A stretch of DNA of 64,000 nucleotides from an uncultured Collinsella sp. (GCA_937925715.1 CALAMG010000039.1:43371-107370); one strand, 5' to 3'. Positions 51,604-62,591 are shown, counted from the first letter of the stretch. A program made the numbers and translations. The notes: generated by a model not told the origin, from the letters alone.

Positions 51604-52249
51604 GGTAGTAATCCAATTTTTTCTCGGCGGCGCCCAGCAGCATCTCGACGACGAAATTAAAGACCCAGTAAATCAGCGCCGCGATCGCAAACGGCACCAT
51701 GCTCACCTGCGAGGCGACCAGCGCCTTGGCCGTCGAGAACATCTCACCCACGCCAATGGCAAACGCCAGCGACGTGTCCTTGACCAGCGTGATGATCTCG
51801 TTGCCCATCGCCGGCAGAATACGCTTGGCGACCTGCGGCATCACGATATACAGAAACGTCTGCACGCGCGAATAGCCCAGCACCTCGGCAGCCTCGTATT
51901 GACCGCGCGGAATGGACTGCAAGCCCGAGCGATAGATCTCGGCAAAGTAACCGGCGTAGTTGATGATGAACGCCACGACGCACGCCGTCCACTTGGAATC
52001 GGGCGTGAGCGAAATGCCAAACACGTAGTACGGGGCAAAGTAGATGGCAAACATCTGCAGCATGAGCGGCGTACCGCGCATGACCGAAATGTAGATGCGC
52101 GCAATCCAGCGAAGCGGCGCGATTTTGCTCATGCGCATAAACGCCACGGGGATTCCCAGCGGAATCGACCCCAGCAGTGTCAGCACAAACAACTGCAAAC
52201 TGACCAAGAATCCCTGGCCAAGCATCTGCATCATGACCTGAATAGACAT
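51596..52249 (-). CDS. Polar amino acid ABC transporter permease
   Basis: 217 residues, about five membrane helices. The ATPase-contact loop is SGLQSIPRGQYEAAEVLGYSRVQTFLYIVMPQVAKRILPAMGNEIITLVKDTSL. The ATG at 52249 shares its A with the stop codon of the binding-protein gene (TAATG), so translation is coupled. The family matches the HisM/GlnP permeases; as no second permease is present it probably forms a homodimer. Confidence 0.93.
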   Translation of the reverse strand: MSIQVMMQMLGQGFLVSLQLFVLTLLGSIPLGIPVAFMRMSKIAPLRWIARIYISVMRGTPLMLQMFAIYFAPYYVFGISLTPDSKWTACVVAFIINYAGYFAEIYRSGLQSIPRGQYEAAEVLGYSRVQTFLYIVMPQVAKRILPAMGNEIITLVKDTSLAFAIGVGEMFSTAKALVASQVSMVPFAIAALIYWVFNFVVEMLLGAAEKKLDYYHD

Positions 52250-53109
52250 TACTTGAGCACCCAATTATCGAAAGATAGACCATAGCTTGAATACTTGTCG
52301 CAGAGATCCTTAACCGTACCGTCATCGTAGAGTGCCTTGAGCGACTCGGTCACGGCGTCGGCCGACTTGGTGTCGCCCTTCTTAAAGCCGACGGCGTAGT
52401 GCTCGCTGGACAGCGGCTCATCAAGCTGCGTATAAGCATCGGGCTTGGCGGCAAGCTGATACTGGGCAATCGAAAGGTCGCAAGCCACGGCATCGACCGC
52501 GCCGCTCTCGAGCTGCATAAACGCCGTGTTGTACTCACCGATGGTGTCGAGCGTGGCAAACGTCGCCGCCAGATCCTTCTGGTCACCCTCAAGCACATCC
52601 TGCGCAGCGGAATCGGTCTGGGTAATCACGGTCTTGCCGGCAAGATCGTCCCAGCTCTTGATGCCTGCATCCTTCTTTACCACCAGCACCTGCTCGTTGA
52701 GCATGTACGGCTCGGAGAACGTGTAGTCGTCCTCACGGCCCTCCATGGTAAAGCCATTCCAGATGCAGTTGATGGCGCCCGAGTTAAGCAGCGTATCCTT
52801 GGCATCCCAGTCGATGGCCTCGTATTTGACCTCCCAGCCCTGCTTATCGACAACAGCCTTGGCCAGATCGAGATCAAAGCCGGTGTACTCGCCATCGTCG
52901 CCCACAAAGCCGTACGGAGGATAGGACTTATCAAAGCCCACCACGAGCTTCTTGGACTCCGCAGCGCCCTTCACATCCTTGGCCGCGGCAGAGCCAGCAG
53001 CGGAGCCCTTGCCGGCACCACCGCCGCAACCGACAAGACCAAGGCCAAGCACCGTAGCGAGCGAGCCGGCTAGACCAACAAACTGACGACGAGACATATC
53101 GGTATTCAT
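52249..53109 (-). CDS. Amino acid ABC transporter substrate-binding lipoprotein
   Basis: 286 residues. The signal peptide MSRRQFVGLAGSLATVLGLG ends at a lipobox Cys (LVGC), with a twin-arginine-like start as in the protein at 33621. A Gly/Ser/Ala linker is followed by an SBP_bac_3 domain: VVGFDKSYPPYGFVGDDGEYTGFDLDLAKAV, FTMEGREDDYTFSEPY and DSAAQDVLEGDQ. It binds a polar amino acid or related compound outside the membrane. GGGGGA is five bases before the ATG at 53109. First gene of the operon; a palindrome lies just upstream. Confidence 0.93.
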   Translation of the reverse strand: MNTDMSRRQFVGLAGSLATVLGLGLVGCGGGAGKGSAAGSAAAKDVKGAAESKKLVVGFDKSYPPYGFVGDDGEYTGFDLDLAKAVVDKQGWEVKYEAIDWDAKDTLLNSGAINCIWNGFTMEGREDDYTFSEPYMLNEQVLVVKKDAGIKSWDDLAGKTVITQTDSAAQDVLEGDQKDLAATFATLDTIGEYNTAFMQLESGAVDAVACDLSIAQYQLAAKPDAYTQLDEPLSSEHYAVGFKKGDTKSADAVTESLKALYDDGTVKDLCDKYSSYGLSFDNWVLK

Positions 53110-53127
53110 GGTATTCCCCCTTGATGG

Positions 53128-53181
53128 CACTTTAGTTAAGTAAAGTGATTCGTGTAACGTCCAGAATCATACACTTTAGTG
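53128..53181 (-). promoter_or_regulatory. CACTTTA palindromes before the amino-acid ABC operon
   Basis: CACTTTA-GTTAAG-TAAAGTG (53128-53147) is a 20-bp inverted repeat, and a second CACTTTAGTG lies at 53172-53181. The spacing and position directly before the operon suggest a repressor site. The responsible regulator was not identified. Confidence 0.5.
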
Positions 53182-53200
53182 AGATGGAGTACAAGGGAGG

Positions 53201-53351
53201 GTTTGCCCGGCGTGGGCGGGGAGCGGCGCGTAATTAAGTTTCCTGCTCTACAGTCCTGCGCAAGACGGAAAGCACATTAAGTGCTTTCCTTTGCGTGCGG
53301 AACTCGCGATAAACTTAATTACGCGCCGCTCCCCGCCCACGCCGGGCAAAC
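53201..53351 (+). repeat. Long hairpin element, family I copy C (41-bp perfect arms)
   Basis: 53201-53241 and 53311-53351 are complementary over 41 bp without a mismatch. The 69-nt core (53242-53310) has CCTGCTCTACAGTCCTG, terminal hairpin GGAAAGCAC / GTGCTTTCC with loop ATTAA, and GCGGAACTCGCGAT. Unlike copies A and B it lies between divergent genes, about 107 bases upstream of the methyltransferase gene at 53459. Confidence 0.9.
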
Positions 53352-53458
53352 ATCGTTGGACTTATCACTGACATGAAATAGGCGCTTGTATATCGTCCGC
53401 TAGCTTGGCACGGTACAATGCTTTCAGCTTTCAATTTGTAAATTAGTGGGGTTAATTC

Positions 53459-54907
53459 ATGGCAGAATCTCGTGCGGAGCGTAAGGCTCGTCGTGCTTTG
53501 ATCGAGGCGGCTGAGGGGTCAGAGGAGAAAAAATCTTCTAAGAAATCCAAGTCGTCTCAGGACGCGAAGGGTAAGTCGGCCAAGGGCAAGGCTAAGGCCA
53601 AGCGTCCCGGCTCTCGTCGGAACGACGATAAGGCATCTCAGACTCGCTCCAAGCGCCCGTATAAGAATCCGGTTCCGTCTGCGCGCAAGGCCGTTGATCC
53701 CAAGTCTCCTTGTTCCATCATGAAAGCTTGCGGTGGGTGTACGGCGCTCAATCGTCCTTATAAGAAGCAGTTGGCAGCCAAGCAGGCCGCCATGGAGGAG
53801 CTTTTTGCTACCCTTTGCGAGCGCGAGGGCATTAGCGTCGACCCCATTCGCGGTATGGGCGTCACCCTGGGCGACCCGGGCAAATATCCTGCGCCGCGCG
53901 GTTTTCGCCATAAGGCCGCCACTCCCTTTGCCCCCGGCAAAGAAGGCACTGTCCGGTGCGGTTTCTTTGAGCGCGGCACGCACAAGATCGTTGCCGTACC
54001 CGAATGCCCCGTCGAGGCACCGGGCGCCCGTCAGATTCTCAACGGCATCGCACGCGAAGCTGAGCGGCTGCATATTCCCGCCTTTAATGAGGACAAGCAT
54101 CTTGGTTTGCTTCGCTATGCCGTCGTCCGCTGCGGTTGGCGTACCGACCAGGTCATGGTCACGCTCGTGACCGCTCAGCGCGACTTGCCGCATGCGCAGG
54201 AGTTCTTTGAGGCTGTCGCCGCACTCAATCCGCACATCGTCACCGTCGCCCAAAACATCAACGGACGTCCCGGCAACGCCATCCTCGGCGAGGAAACCCG
54301 CATTGTATATGGCGCCGAGTGCATGCGCGACCAGCTGCTCGGCTGCGAGTTCGATATCTCCCCCACCGCGTTCTACCAGACCAACCCGCAGCAGACCGAG
54401 CTGCTCTATCAGCTCGCTATCGACGGCATGGATTTGCACCAGGGCGATGTGCTCATGGATGCCTACTGTGGCAGCGGTACCATCGGTCTTTGCGCAGCTA
54501 AAGATGCCCAGAACAAGGGTATCGGCATTATGCTGCTCGGCGTGGAGCGCAACCCGGCGGGCATTGCCGACGCACGCCGCAATGCCGAGCTCAACGGCCT
54601 CACCCGCAGCGCTTGGTTTATGGCCGACGACGCCACCGACTACATCCTGGATGCCGCCGACAACAACGAACGCGTCGACGTTCTTTCCATCGACCCGCCG
54701 CGCGCCGGCTCCACGCCCGAGTTCCTCGAAGCTGCCTGCGCACTTAAGCCACGCCGCATCACCTATATCAGCTGCAACCCCGTGACCCAAGAGCGCGACC
54801 TGCACCAGCTCCTCGACGGAGGCTATCGCCTGCTCAAGATCACGCCAGTCGACATGTTCCCTCACACCGACCACACCGAAACCGTAGCGGTCCTCGAACG
54901 CCGCTAA
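53459..54907 (+). CDS. rlmD: 23S rRNA (uracil-C5)-methyltransferase, RlmD/RumA family
   Basis: 482 residues. A Fe-S cluster motif Cys85-x5-Cys91-x2-Cys94 with Cys183 further on matches the RumA spacing. SAM-binding (VLMDAYCGSGTIGLCAA), the catalytic Asp region SIDPPRAG and the nucleophile-type Cys in YISCNPVTQERDL follow. These enzymes put a methyl group on C5 of a 23S rRNA uracil. The usual N-terminal TRAM RNA-binding domain is missing; instead the first ~80 residues are Lys/Ser/Arg-rich and of low complexity, perhaps a substitute RNA-binding tail. Which uracil (1939 or 747) is modified is not certain. Hairpin element C lies just upstream. Confidence 0.88.
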   Translation: MAESRAERKARRALIEAAEGSEEKKSSKKSKSSQDAKGKSAKGKAKAKRPGSRRNDDKASQTRSKRPYKNPVPSARKAVDPKSPCSIMKACGGCTALNRPYKKQLAAKQAAMEELFATLCEREGISVDPIRGMGVTLGDPGKYPAPRGFRHKAATPFAPGKEGTVRCGFFERGTHKIVAVPECPVEAPGARQILNGIAREAERLHIPAFNEDKHLGLLRYAVVRCGWRTDQVMVTLVTAQRDLPHAQEFFEAVAALNPHIVTVAQNINGRPGNAILGEETRIVYGAECMRDQLLGCEFDISPTAFYQTNPQQTELLYQLAIDGMDLHQGDVLMDAYCGSGTIGLCAAKDAQNKGIGIMLLGVERNPAGIADARRNAELNGLTRSAWFMADDATDYILDAADNNERVDVLSIDPPRAGSTPEFLEAACALKPRRITYISCNPVTQERDLHQLLDGGYRLLKITPVDMFPHTDHTETVAVLERR

Positions 54908-54936
54908 CCAACCTCAGTAGATTTTTGGGACAAGAA

Positions 54937-54965
54937 AGGGGGCGACCCGTCTGGGCCGCCCCCCT
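54937..54965. terminator. Terminator between convergent rlmD and PHP genes
   Basis: AGGGGGCG and CGCCCCCCT pair around ACCCGTCTGGGC, which can pair further. Confidence 0.7.
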
Positions 54966-54985
54966 CGCTTGGTTTATAAATTCCG

Positions 54986-55807
54986 CTACATCCCATTGCG
55001 CAGATCGCACACGCCGGCTGCCGCCATCTCGCGCAGCAGCGTCTCGCGATCGCGCGTCACGATCAGATCCAACGGGAAGTGAATCTCGTCGAGCATCTTG
55101 CGAGCGTAATCGAGCTTACCAATTGCCATGCCAATGTGCGCATCGGTCGAAACGCCAATGCCCACGCCCAGCTCGGCGCAGCGCTCGGCAATCTTGCGGC
55201 ATACGGCCCAATGCTCAGTGTCGACACCGTGTTCAAGACTATGGTTGTTGATCTCGATAATCTTGTGCTTGGCCTTAGCTGCCAACAGCACTTCGTCGAT
55301 ATCGAACGGCACGCCCGAACGCCCCGTGTGACCCAGCATGAACACCTTGGGGTGCTCCAGGGCATTGATATACATCTCGGTCGTCTGGGCCAGCGTCGCG
55401 CCCTCAGCAATCTGCGGATTATGCACGCTTGCAACCAAATAATCCAAATTACGCGTAACCAAATCGAACAGTGAATGCTGACGGCTGTACGAATCGCCGG
55501 CGATATCGAGCGTGACAGGAGTGTCCTCGCCAAACAGGCTTCCGTCCAGCGAAACGATATCGGCCTCGGCACCACGCAGCACCAGCACGCCGCTCCAAAT
55601 GCGCGGCCAGATATCCTGGTTGATAAAGAACTGGTAACTGCGCAGGTCATTGGGGCAAGCCGTAACCATAGAGCTCAAATGGTCGGCAGATCCGAGCACC
55701 TGCAGACCACGCTCTGCCGCCCAGTACACATTCTCCTCAATGGTCGAATATGCATGCGCAGAGAACATCGTATGGGTATGAATGTCACAAGAAAGCAGGT
55801 AGGGCAT
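54986..55807 (-). CDS. PHP-domain phosphoesterase (YcdX-like)
   Basis: 273 residues. The metal-binding motifs of the PHP fold are present: CDIHTHTMFSAHAYSTIEENVYWAAERG at the start, GSADHLSS, LRGAEADIV, VASVHNP, MLGHTGR and STDAHIGMAIG near the end. Stand-alone members such as YcdX act as phosphatases using a trinuclear zinc or manganese centre. The natural substrate is unknown. AAGGAG lies five bases before the ATG. The 165 bases before it, up to the aminotransferase stop, carry no recognised feature. Confidence 0.9.
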   Translation of the reverse strand: MPYLLSCDIHTHTMFSAHAYSTIEENVYWAAERGLQVLGSADHLSSMVTACPNDLRSYQFFINQDIWPRIWSGVLVLRGAEADIVSLDGSLFGEDTPVTLDIAGDSYSRQHSLFDLVTRNLDYLVASVHNPQIAEGATLAQTTEMYINALEHPKVFMLGHTGRSGVPFDIDEVLLAAKAKHKIIEINNHSLEHGVDTEHWAVCRKIAERCAELGVGIGVSTDAHIGMAIGKLDYARKMLDEIHFPLDLIVTRDRETLLREMAAAGVCDLRNGM

Positions 55808-55972
55808 CAGGTCTCCTTATCTGGCACGGCCGTCGCTTATATTCATTGTACGCATAGCCTTCGATAGTCGTAAAACCACTCCATCCCAAAGACACAACGT
55901 CCATGACAACGGGGTCCGGCTTAACACCAAACCCCGTTTCACGTAAAACATTGTAGGCAGAGCGCTTTACTT

Positions 55973-57157
55973 TTAACGATACTCGTCCGCCAACTGTTTC
56001 CAAGCGGGTAGCGAATTGACAATCGTTTCGTAGCTCACGCAATAGCCCAGTCGGAACCAACCCGGCATACCAAAGCTGTCCGAGGGAACCGCAAGCAACT
56101 CATACTTCTTTGCGCGCTCGCAAAACGCATTCGCATCGGGCTCCAATGCTTTCACCCATAGGCAGAACGCGCCATCCGGCTCAACATAGGTGTAGCCATA
56201 CTCCGCTAGTGCGTCGGTAAGCGCGGTGCGGTTGCGTGCATAGGCCTCAACGTCACTCGGCTCATCGATGCAGTCGATAATTACGCGCTGAAAGAGCGCC
56301 GGCGCGCACACGAAGCCCAGCGTACGGGCGGCACCGGCAACGGCCGGCATCAGACGGGCAGCCTGCGGATTGGTGTTGGGAACCAAGATCCACCCCACGC
56401 GCTCACCCGGCAGCGACAGCGACTTGGAATACGAGTAGCACACGATGGTGTGCTCGTAGATCGAGGGCACCCAAGGCACCTCGGCACCGTACACGATCTC
56501 GCGGTACGGCTCATCCGAGATGAGCATAATCGGATTCTCGGGATCGCGCTGAGCGTTGGCCTCGCGCAGAACATTGGCCAGTCGCGTCAGCGTGTCGCGC
56601 GTATATACGGCACCGGTCGGGTTGTTGGGCGAGTCGATAATGACGGCTGCCGTCTTGTCGGTGATCGCCTTGAGCACGTTGTCCACGCTCAGCTGGAACG
56701 TATCTTCATCGGCGAGCGCCTCAACACACGTACAGCCGGCCTTCTCAATCCAAACGCGATACTCCGGAAAGTACGGGGCGATAACAATAACCTCGTCGCC
56801 CGGGTTCGTAACGGCGTTGAGCGTGCAGGTGAGCGAAGCCGCGGCACCCACCGTCATAAAGACGTCCTTACCCTCATAGTTCGTTCCAAAGCGGCGGTTG
56901 AGCGATTCGGCGACGGCTGCTCGACATTGCGGCAGGCCCGGAGCGGGGGTGTAGCCGTGTAACTGGTCACTCGGCAGCTCCAGGGCCTTCTTAATGGACT
57001 CCGCCACAGCAGCGGGTGCCGGAACGCTCGGATTGCCCAGCGAAAAATCAAATACGTTTTCCGCACCGATCTGCGCCTTGCGCTCAAGGCCATAGCTAAA
57101 AATCTCACGGATGATGGAGCTTTCCGCACCGCGAGCATACATAGTTTCGTTGATCAT
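55973..57157 (-). CDS. Class I/II PLP-dependent aminotransferase
   Basis: 394 residues, fold-type I. Visible: FDFSLGNPSVPAPAAV, the substrate Tyr region LHGYTPAPGLPQCRAAVAESL, VTVGAAASLTCTLNAV, the PLP-binding DSPNNPTGAVY and SDEPYREIVY, and the Schiff-base Lys in CYSYSKSLSLPGERVGW. It belongs to the aspartate/alanine aminotransferase group; the amino acid is not determined. The start at 57157 follows AAAGGGGA by four bases; the frame continues 33 codons upstream into a palindromic repeat. Confidence 0.92.
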   Translation of the reverse strand: MINETMYARGAESSIIREIFSYGLERKAQIGAENVFDFSLGNPSVPAPAAVAESIKKALELPSDQLHGYTPAPGLPQCRAAVAESLNRRFGTNYEGKDVFMTVGAAASLTCTLNAVTNPGDEVIVIAPYFPEYRVWIEKAGCTCVEALADEDTFQLSVDNVLKAITDKTAAVIIDSPNNPTGAVYTRDTLTRLANVLREANAQRDPENPIMLISDEPYREIVYGAEVPWVPSIYEHTIVCYSYSKSLSLPGERVGWILVPNTNPQAARLMPAVAGAARTLGFVCAPALFQRVIIDCIDEPSDVEAYARNRTALTDALAEYGYTYVEPDGAFCLWVKALEPDANAFCERAKKYELLAVPSDSFGMPGWFRLGYCVSYETIVNSLPAWKQLADEYR

Positions 57158-57217
57158 CTGTTCCCCTTTCGCATAGGCGCTATTGTACGCTTTAGCCGAG
57201 CAAAGTGCCGCAGCAAT

Positions 57218-57277
57218 GTTGATTGGGGACAGACTTAAATGCGTGAAAACGCTCATTTAAGTCTGTCCCCAATCAAC
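57218..57277. repeat. Perfect 24-bp palindrome with GGGGACAG and a GAAA-capped tip
   Basis: 57218-57241 and 57254-57277 are complementary over 24 bp; the 12-base interior CGTGAAAACGCT can form CGT-GAAA-ACG. The stem contains TTGGGGACAGAC, linking it to the other GGGACAG palindromes. It lies between the ftsH terminator and the aminotransferase start. Confidence 0.75.
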
Positions 57278-57300
57278 AGACGGCCCCATATCGCTCAAAA

Positions 57301-57336
57301 GAAAAAGCCTCCGCAGGTTTCCCCGCGGAGGCTTTC
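57301..57336 (-). terminator. Terminator after ftsH
   Basis: AAAGCCTCCGC and GCGGAGGCTTT pair; the A-run at 57302-57306 gives a T-run on the minus strand. Confidence 0.85.
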
Positions 57337-57346
57337 GCCACAAAGA

Positions 57347-59482
<2,136 letters not shown>

Positions 59483-59483
59483 C

Positions 59484-60032
59484 TTACGAATAAACCTCCG
59501 GTTTCAAAATGCCCAGATACGGAAGGTTACGATAGCGCTCGGCATAGTCGAGGCCGTAGCCCACCACAAAGGCATCGGGGCAATGGGTTCCAACATACTT
59601 GGGCGTGATGGCCGAGGTGCGGTCCTCAACGTCCTTCCACAGGAAGGCGGCGACCTCCAGCGAAGCGGGCTTGCGGCTCTCGAGGTTCTTCATCAGGTAC
59701 TTGAGGGTCAGGCCCGAGTCCAGAATGTCCTCGACGATCAGCACGTCGCGACCACGGATGTCGATATCCAGATCCTTAATGATACGCACGATGCCCGAGG
59801 ACTTCACACCGTCGCCATAGCTCGAAACAGCCATGAAATCGATGTTGGTCGGTAGCTCAATCTTGCGCATCAGGTCGCCCATAAAGACAACGGCACCGCG
59901 CAGAACCGCGATCAGCACCAGATCCTTACCCGCGTAGTCGCGAGTGATCTCCTCGCCCAGGCGAGAAACGATGCCGTCGATATCCTCCTGCGTAAACAGA
60001 ACCTTCTCGATATCCGGATGTTGAGAAGCCAT
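59484..60032 (-). CDS. hpt: Hypoxanthine phosphoribosyltransferase
   Basis: 182 residues. The PRPP-binding motif is VLIVEDILDSGLTLKYL; LIAVLRGAVVFMGDLMRKI and the C-terminal DAFVVGYGLDYAERYRNLPYLGIL bind the purine and close the site. The enzyme salvages hypoxanthine and guanine to IMP and GMP. The tilS-hpt-ftsH order is the classical arrangement known from Bacillus and many Actinobacteria. AAAGGG is five bases before the ATG; one base separates its stop from the ftsH start. Confidence 0.96.
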   Translation of the reverse strand: MASQHPDIEKVLFTQEDIDGIVSRLGEEITRDYAGKDLVLIAVLRGAVVFMGDLMRKIELPTNIDFMAVSSYGDGVKSSGIVRIIKDLDIDIRGRDVLIVEDILDSGLTLKYLMKNLESRKPASLEVAAFLWKDVEDRTSAITPKYVGTHCPDAFVVGYGLDYAERYRNLPYLGILKPEVYS

Positions 60033-60180
60033 GACAACCCTTTCTTGTGCTTAATCGCCCACACACCGCCGTATGGACGCGAACTACACATTCTAGCAGC
60101 GCACGGGGTATATTTTCCAGCCCGCGCACCATCAGCGCGGGAATACCGTCAACGCCGCACAGAACAGCTGGTGCGAGGGG

Positions 60181-61719
60181 CTAATCCGCGTCAACCACGC
60201 GAAGCAGATAAGCCACACGCGTCGCCGCCGTGCATTTAAAACGTTCGTCCGCGCGAACTCCGGCGACCCACACCACGGCACCTCCCGGCGCCGTCCTCAC
60301 CACGGGCACGCCGGCGCGCTCGGAAACGGGAATGCGAGCCTCGCCTAGCAAGTCGGATACCTTCTTGCTTCGGCCACTCATTCCTAACGGGCACATCACG
60401 TCTCCCGGTGCGGGACCGTCCACCCACAGGCGCGCCAATCGCGCCTCTGCAGGGATCTCGCCACGTGAGCCCGCCAGGATCCGCTCACTATCGCTGTCGG
60501 CAAAACCCAGGGCAGCCGCGTCTACCAAAGCTGTCACTTCCCCGGCAGCCGCAAGCTCACGGGCGCGGCGCACGATATCGCATCCCGGCTCAACGGCCAT
60601 CGGCTCTGCGACCAGCATGCGCCCCCCGCCCAACGGCAAACGACCGGGTACGGTAACCCAGTCCGCGACCAGGCCCTCGCGAGCCGCCGGCGCCTTAAAC
60701 GCCAGCATGCCAAACTCAATGCGTGCGTCAATCCCCGCCGGAAGCGTGACCGAGCCGGTGCCCTCGGCAACGCAGGAAAGGACTCGCTCCACATGTCGCA
60801 TCTCGGGACGAGCGTCCGGATCGATGCGCTTAATCGCCAGTCGCACGATGCGCCGCGCGATTACCACCTCGGCCGCAGCCAGGCGCCTGGCATCGAGCAC
60901 CAGCGCACCCGCTGCCTCTTTGCGCAAACAGCTTCGAAACGCCTGTGCCGAAAGCTGAGACAAAAACGCGTCCTCATCGCCTAAGATCTCGCAGGCGGCG
61001 CCAATCGTCTTGCAGACGCTCGCGTTGCGCTGCGCCACCACTGGCATTACTCGATGGCGCACGTAGTTTCGCAGATACGAGATATCCTCATTGCTCTCGT
61101 CTTCACGCCACGGCTGACCATGTACCTGTAGATAGCCCACGAGCTCGCCATGAGTTAGGTCGAGCAAGGGACGTACCACGATATTCCTCCGGCGAGGAAT
61201 GCTCGATAGGCCAGCGGGCCCCGAACCCTTAATCGCGTTCATCAAAAACGTTTCCGCGCGATCCGAAGACGTGTGCGCGGTGCAGATACGAGCCGCCGTT
61301 CGCGGTGCCCCCGTCTGGGCGCAGAGCTCGCGAACATACCTTCGCGCCGCGGCATAGCGCACCTCGCGGGCAGCCGCCTCGATATTGCCCAATTCATCAT
61401 CAAAATAGGCATGCTCAACACACAGCGGTAGACCATATTGTGCGCAGAGCTCACGCACAAAGGCCTCGTCGCCATCGGACGCCTTGCCGCGCAGATGATG
61501 GTTCACATGCAGCACGTGCAGTCGCTCGCGCGCGATGGGGGCAACACCGCGTCCGTCTTGGATATCCAGCTTTGATGTGCACGCCATAAGAAGCAGTGCC
61601 GTCGAGTCCGCGCCGCCTGATACCATGAGCACGACAGGAGCAGCCTGCTGTCTCGTCCGGGTCTCATCGACTGCCCCAGGCACGGCATGGTGTCCATAAT
61701 GCTGAGATACCGTAGGCAT
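60181..61719 (-). CDS. tilS: tRNA(Ile)-lysidine synthetase
   Basis: 512 residues. The N-type PP-loop SGGADST (near 34-40) activates C34 of tRNA-Ile(CAU) with ATP, then lysine is attached, changing AUG decoding to AUA. HVNHHLRGKASDGDEAFVRELC, AHTSSDRAETFLMNAIKGSGPAGL and DESNEDISYLRNYVRHRVMP are typical. The C-terminal substrate domain (VDGPAPGDVMCPLGMSGRSKKVSDLLGEARIP) is present, giving the long form. It is divergent from the gene at 61768 with 48 bases between, and is followed after 148 bases by hpt. Confidence 0.95.
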   Translation of the reverse strand: MPTVSQHYGHHAVPGAVDETRTRQQAAPVVLMVSGGADSTALLLMACTSKLDIQDGRGVAPIARERLHVLHVNHHLRGKASDGDEAFVRELCAQYGLPLCVEHAYFDDELGNIEAAAREVRYAAARRYVRELCAQTGAPRTAARICTAHTSSDRAETFLMNAIKGSGPAGLSSIPRRRNIVVRPLLDLTHGELVGYLQVHGQPWREDESNEDISYLRNYVRHRVMPVVAQRNASVCKTIGAACEILGDEDAFLSQLSAQAFRSCLRKEAAGALVLDARRLAAAEVVIARRIVRLAIKRIDPDARPEMRHVERVLSCVAEGTGSVTLPAGIDARIEFGMLAFKAPAAREGLVADWVTVPGRLPLGGGRMLVAEPMAVEPGCDIVRRARELAAAGEVTALVDAAALGFADSDSERILAGSRGEIPAEARLARLWVDGPAPGDVMCPLGMSGRSKKVSDLLGEARIPVSERAGVPVVRTAPGGAVVWVAGVRADERFKCTAATRVAYLLRVVDAD

Positions 61720-61767
61720 TTGCTTCCTCCTCTATTCGTCCGCACCCATTGTATCCTTTGGAATCTT

Positions 61768-62577
61768 ATGTCTCGTCTGCACCTTCATATCCTCGGCAGT
61801 GGCTCTAAAGGCAACTGCGCGCTCATCGAGGGCCCGCAGGGGCTCATTATGGTCGATGACGGACTGTCTCGCCGCGAGACATTAAAGCGCATGGCAGAAC
61901 TGGGGCTCTCGGCTGACAACGTCTCGGCTCTTCTCATTACTCATGAGCATAGCGATCACATCAAGGGCCTCGATGTCTGGTGCAAGCACTGGCACGGCCC
62001 CCTCTTTGCCAGCAGGGGCACTCTTTCGAACAAAGAAAATCTTTCGCATCTGCCTGTCGAGGAATTCGATCCCGGTGACATCCTTTCCATTGCCGGCATC
62101 CACGTGCAAACCTACTCAACACCACACGATGTCATCAATCCAGTCGGCTATCGATTCAATGCTCTCGATGATTCCATCGGCTTTGCCACCGACACCGGAG
62201 AGCTATCGAGCCAAGCCATGAACACCCTCAAAGATTGTCGAGTCCTCGCGCTCGAAAGCAACCACGATGCGACCATGCTGCGCGAGGGAGAATATCCCCG
62301 CTTTCTTCAGGAGCGCATCCTGTCTGCAAGGGGACACCTCTCCAATGGCCAAGCCGCCGAAGCCGCGCGCGAACTTGTTACCGATCGCACCGAACAGCTC
62401 ATTGCCATGCATATCAGCCAAGATAACAATCGTCCGAGCCTTACCGTCAAAAGCTATGCCAAAGCTCTGGTCGCAACCCTGGATGACGAGCTCGGCAGCT
62501 CCGCCACCCTTCTCCAAGGATCGCGAAAACTCTCGATACGCCCCGCAAGCCAGTATCGGCCAGCAACCATTCAATAG
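61768..62577 (+). CDS. MBL-fold metallohydrolase (YycJ/WalJ-like)
   Basis: 269 residues. The metal motif is THEHSDHIKGLDV; further ligands are in TPHDV, FATDTG and ALESNHD, then the C-terminal HISQDNN. The initial LHILGSGSKGNCALIE is characteristic of the YycJ/WalJ group, a putative 5'-3' DNA exonuclease coordinated with cell division in Firmicutes. It is not next to walKR here. The start at 61768 follows GGA closely. A strong terminator follows the stop. Confidence 0.9.
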   Translation: MSRLHLHILGSGSKGNCALIEGPQGLIMVDDGLSRRETLKRMAELGLSADNVSALLITHEHSDHIKGLDVWCKHWHGPLFASRGTLSNKENLSHLPVEEFDPGDILSIAGIHVQTYSTPHDVINPVGYRFNALDDSIGFATDTGELSSQAMNTLKDCRVLALESNHDATMLREGEYPRFLQERILSARGHLSNGQAAEAARELVTDRTEQLIAMHISQDNNRPSLTVKSYAKALVATLDDELGSSATLLQGSRKLSIRPASQYRPATIQ

Positions 62578-62591
62578 ACTGTCCTAAACAG

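Noticed and set aside
55785..56060. 91-codon frame between the aminotransferase and PHP genes
   Set aside because: It overlaps both real genes out of frame and has no initiation signal.
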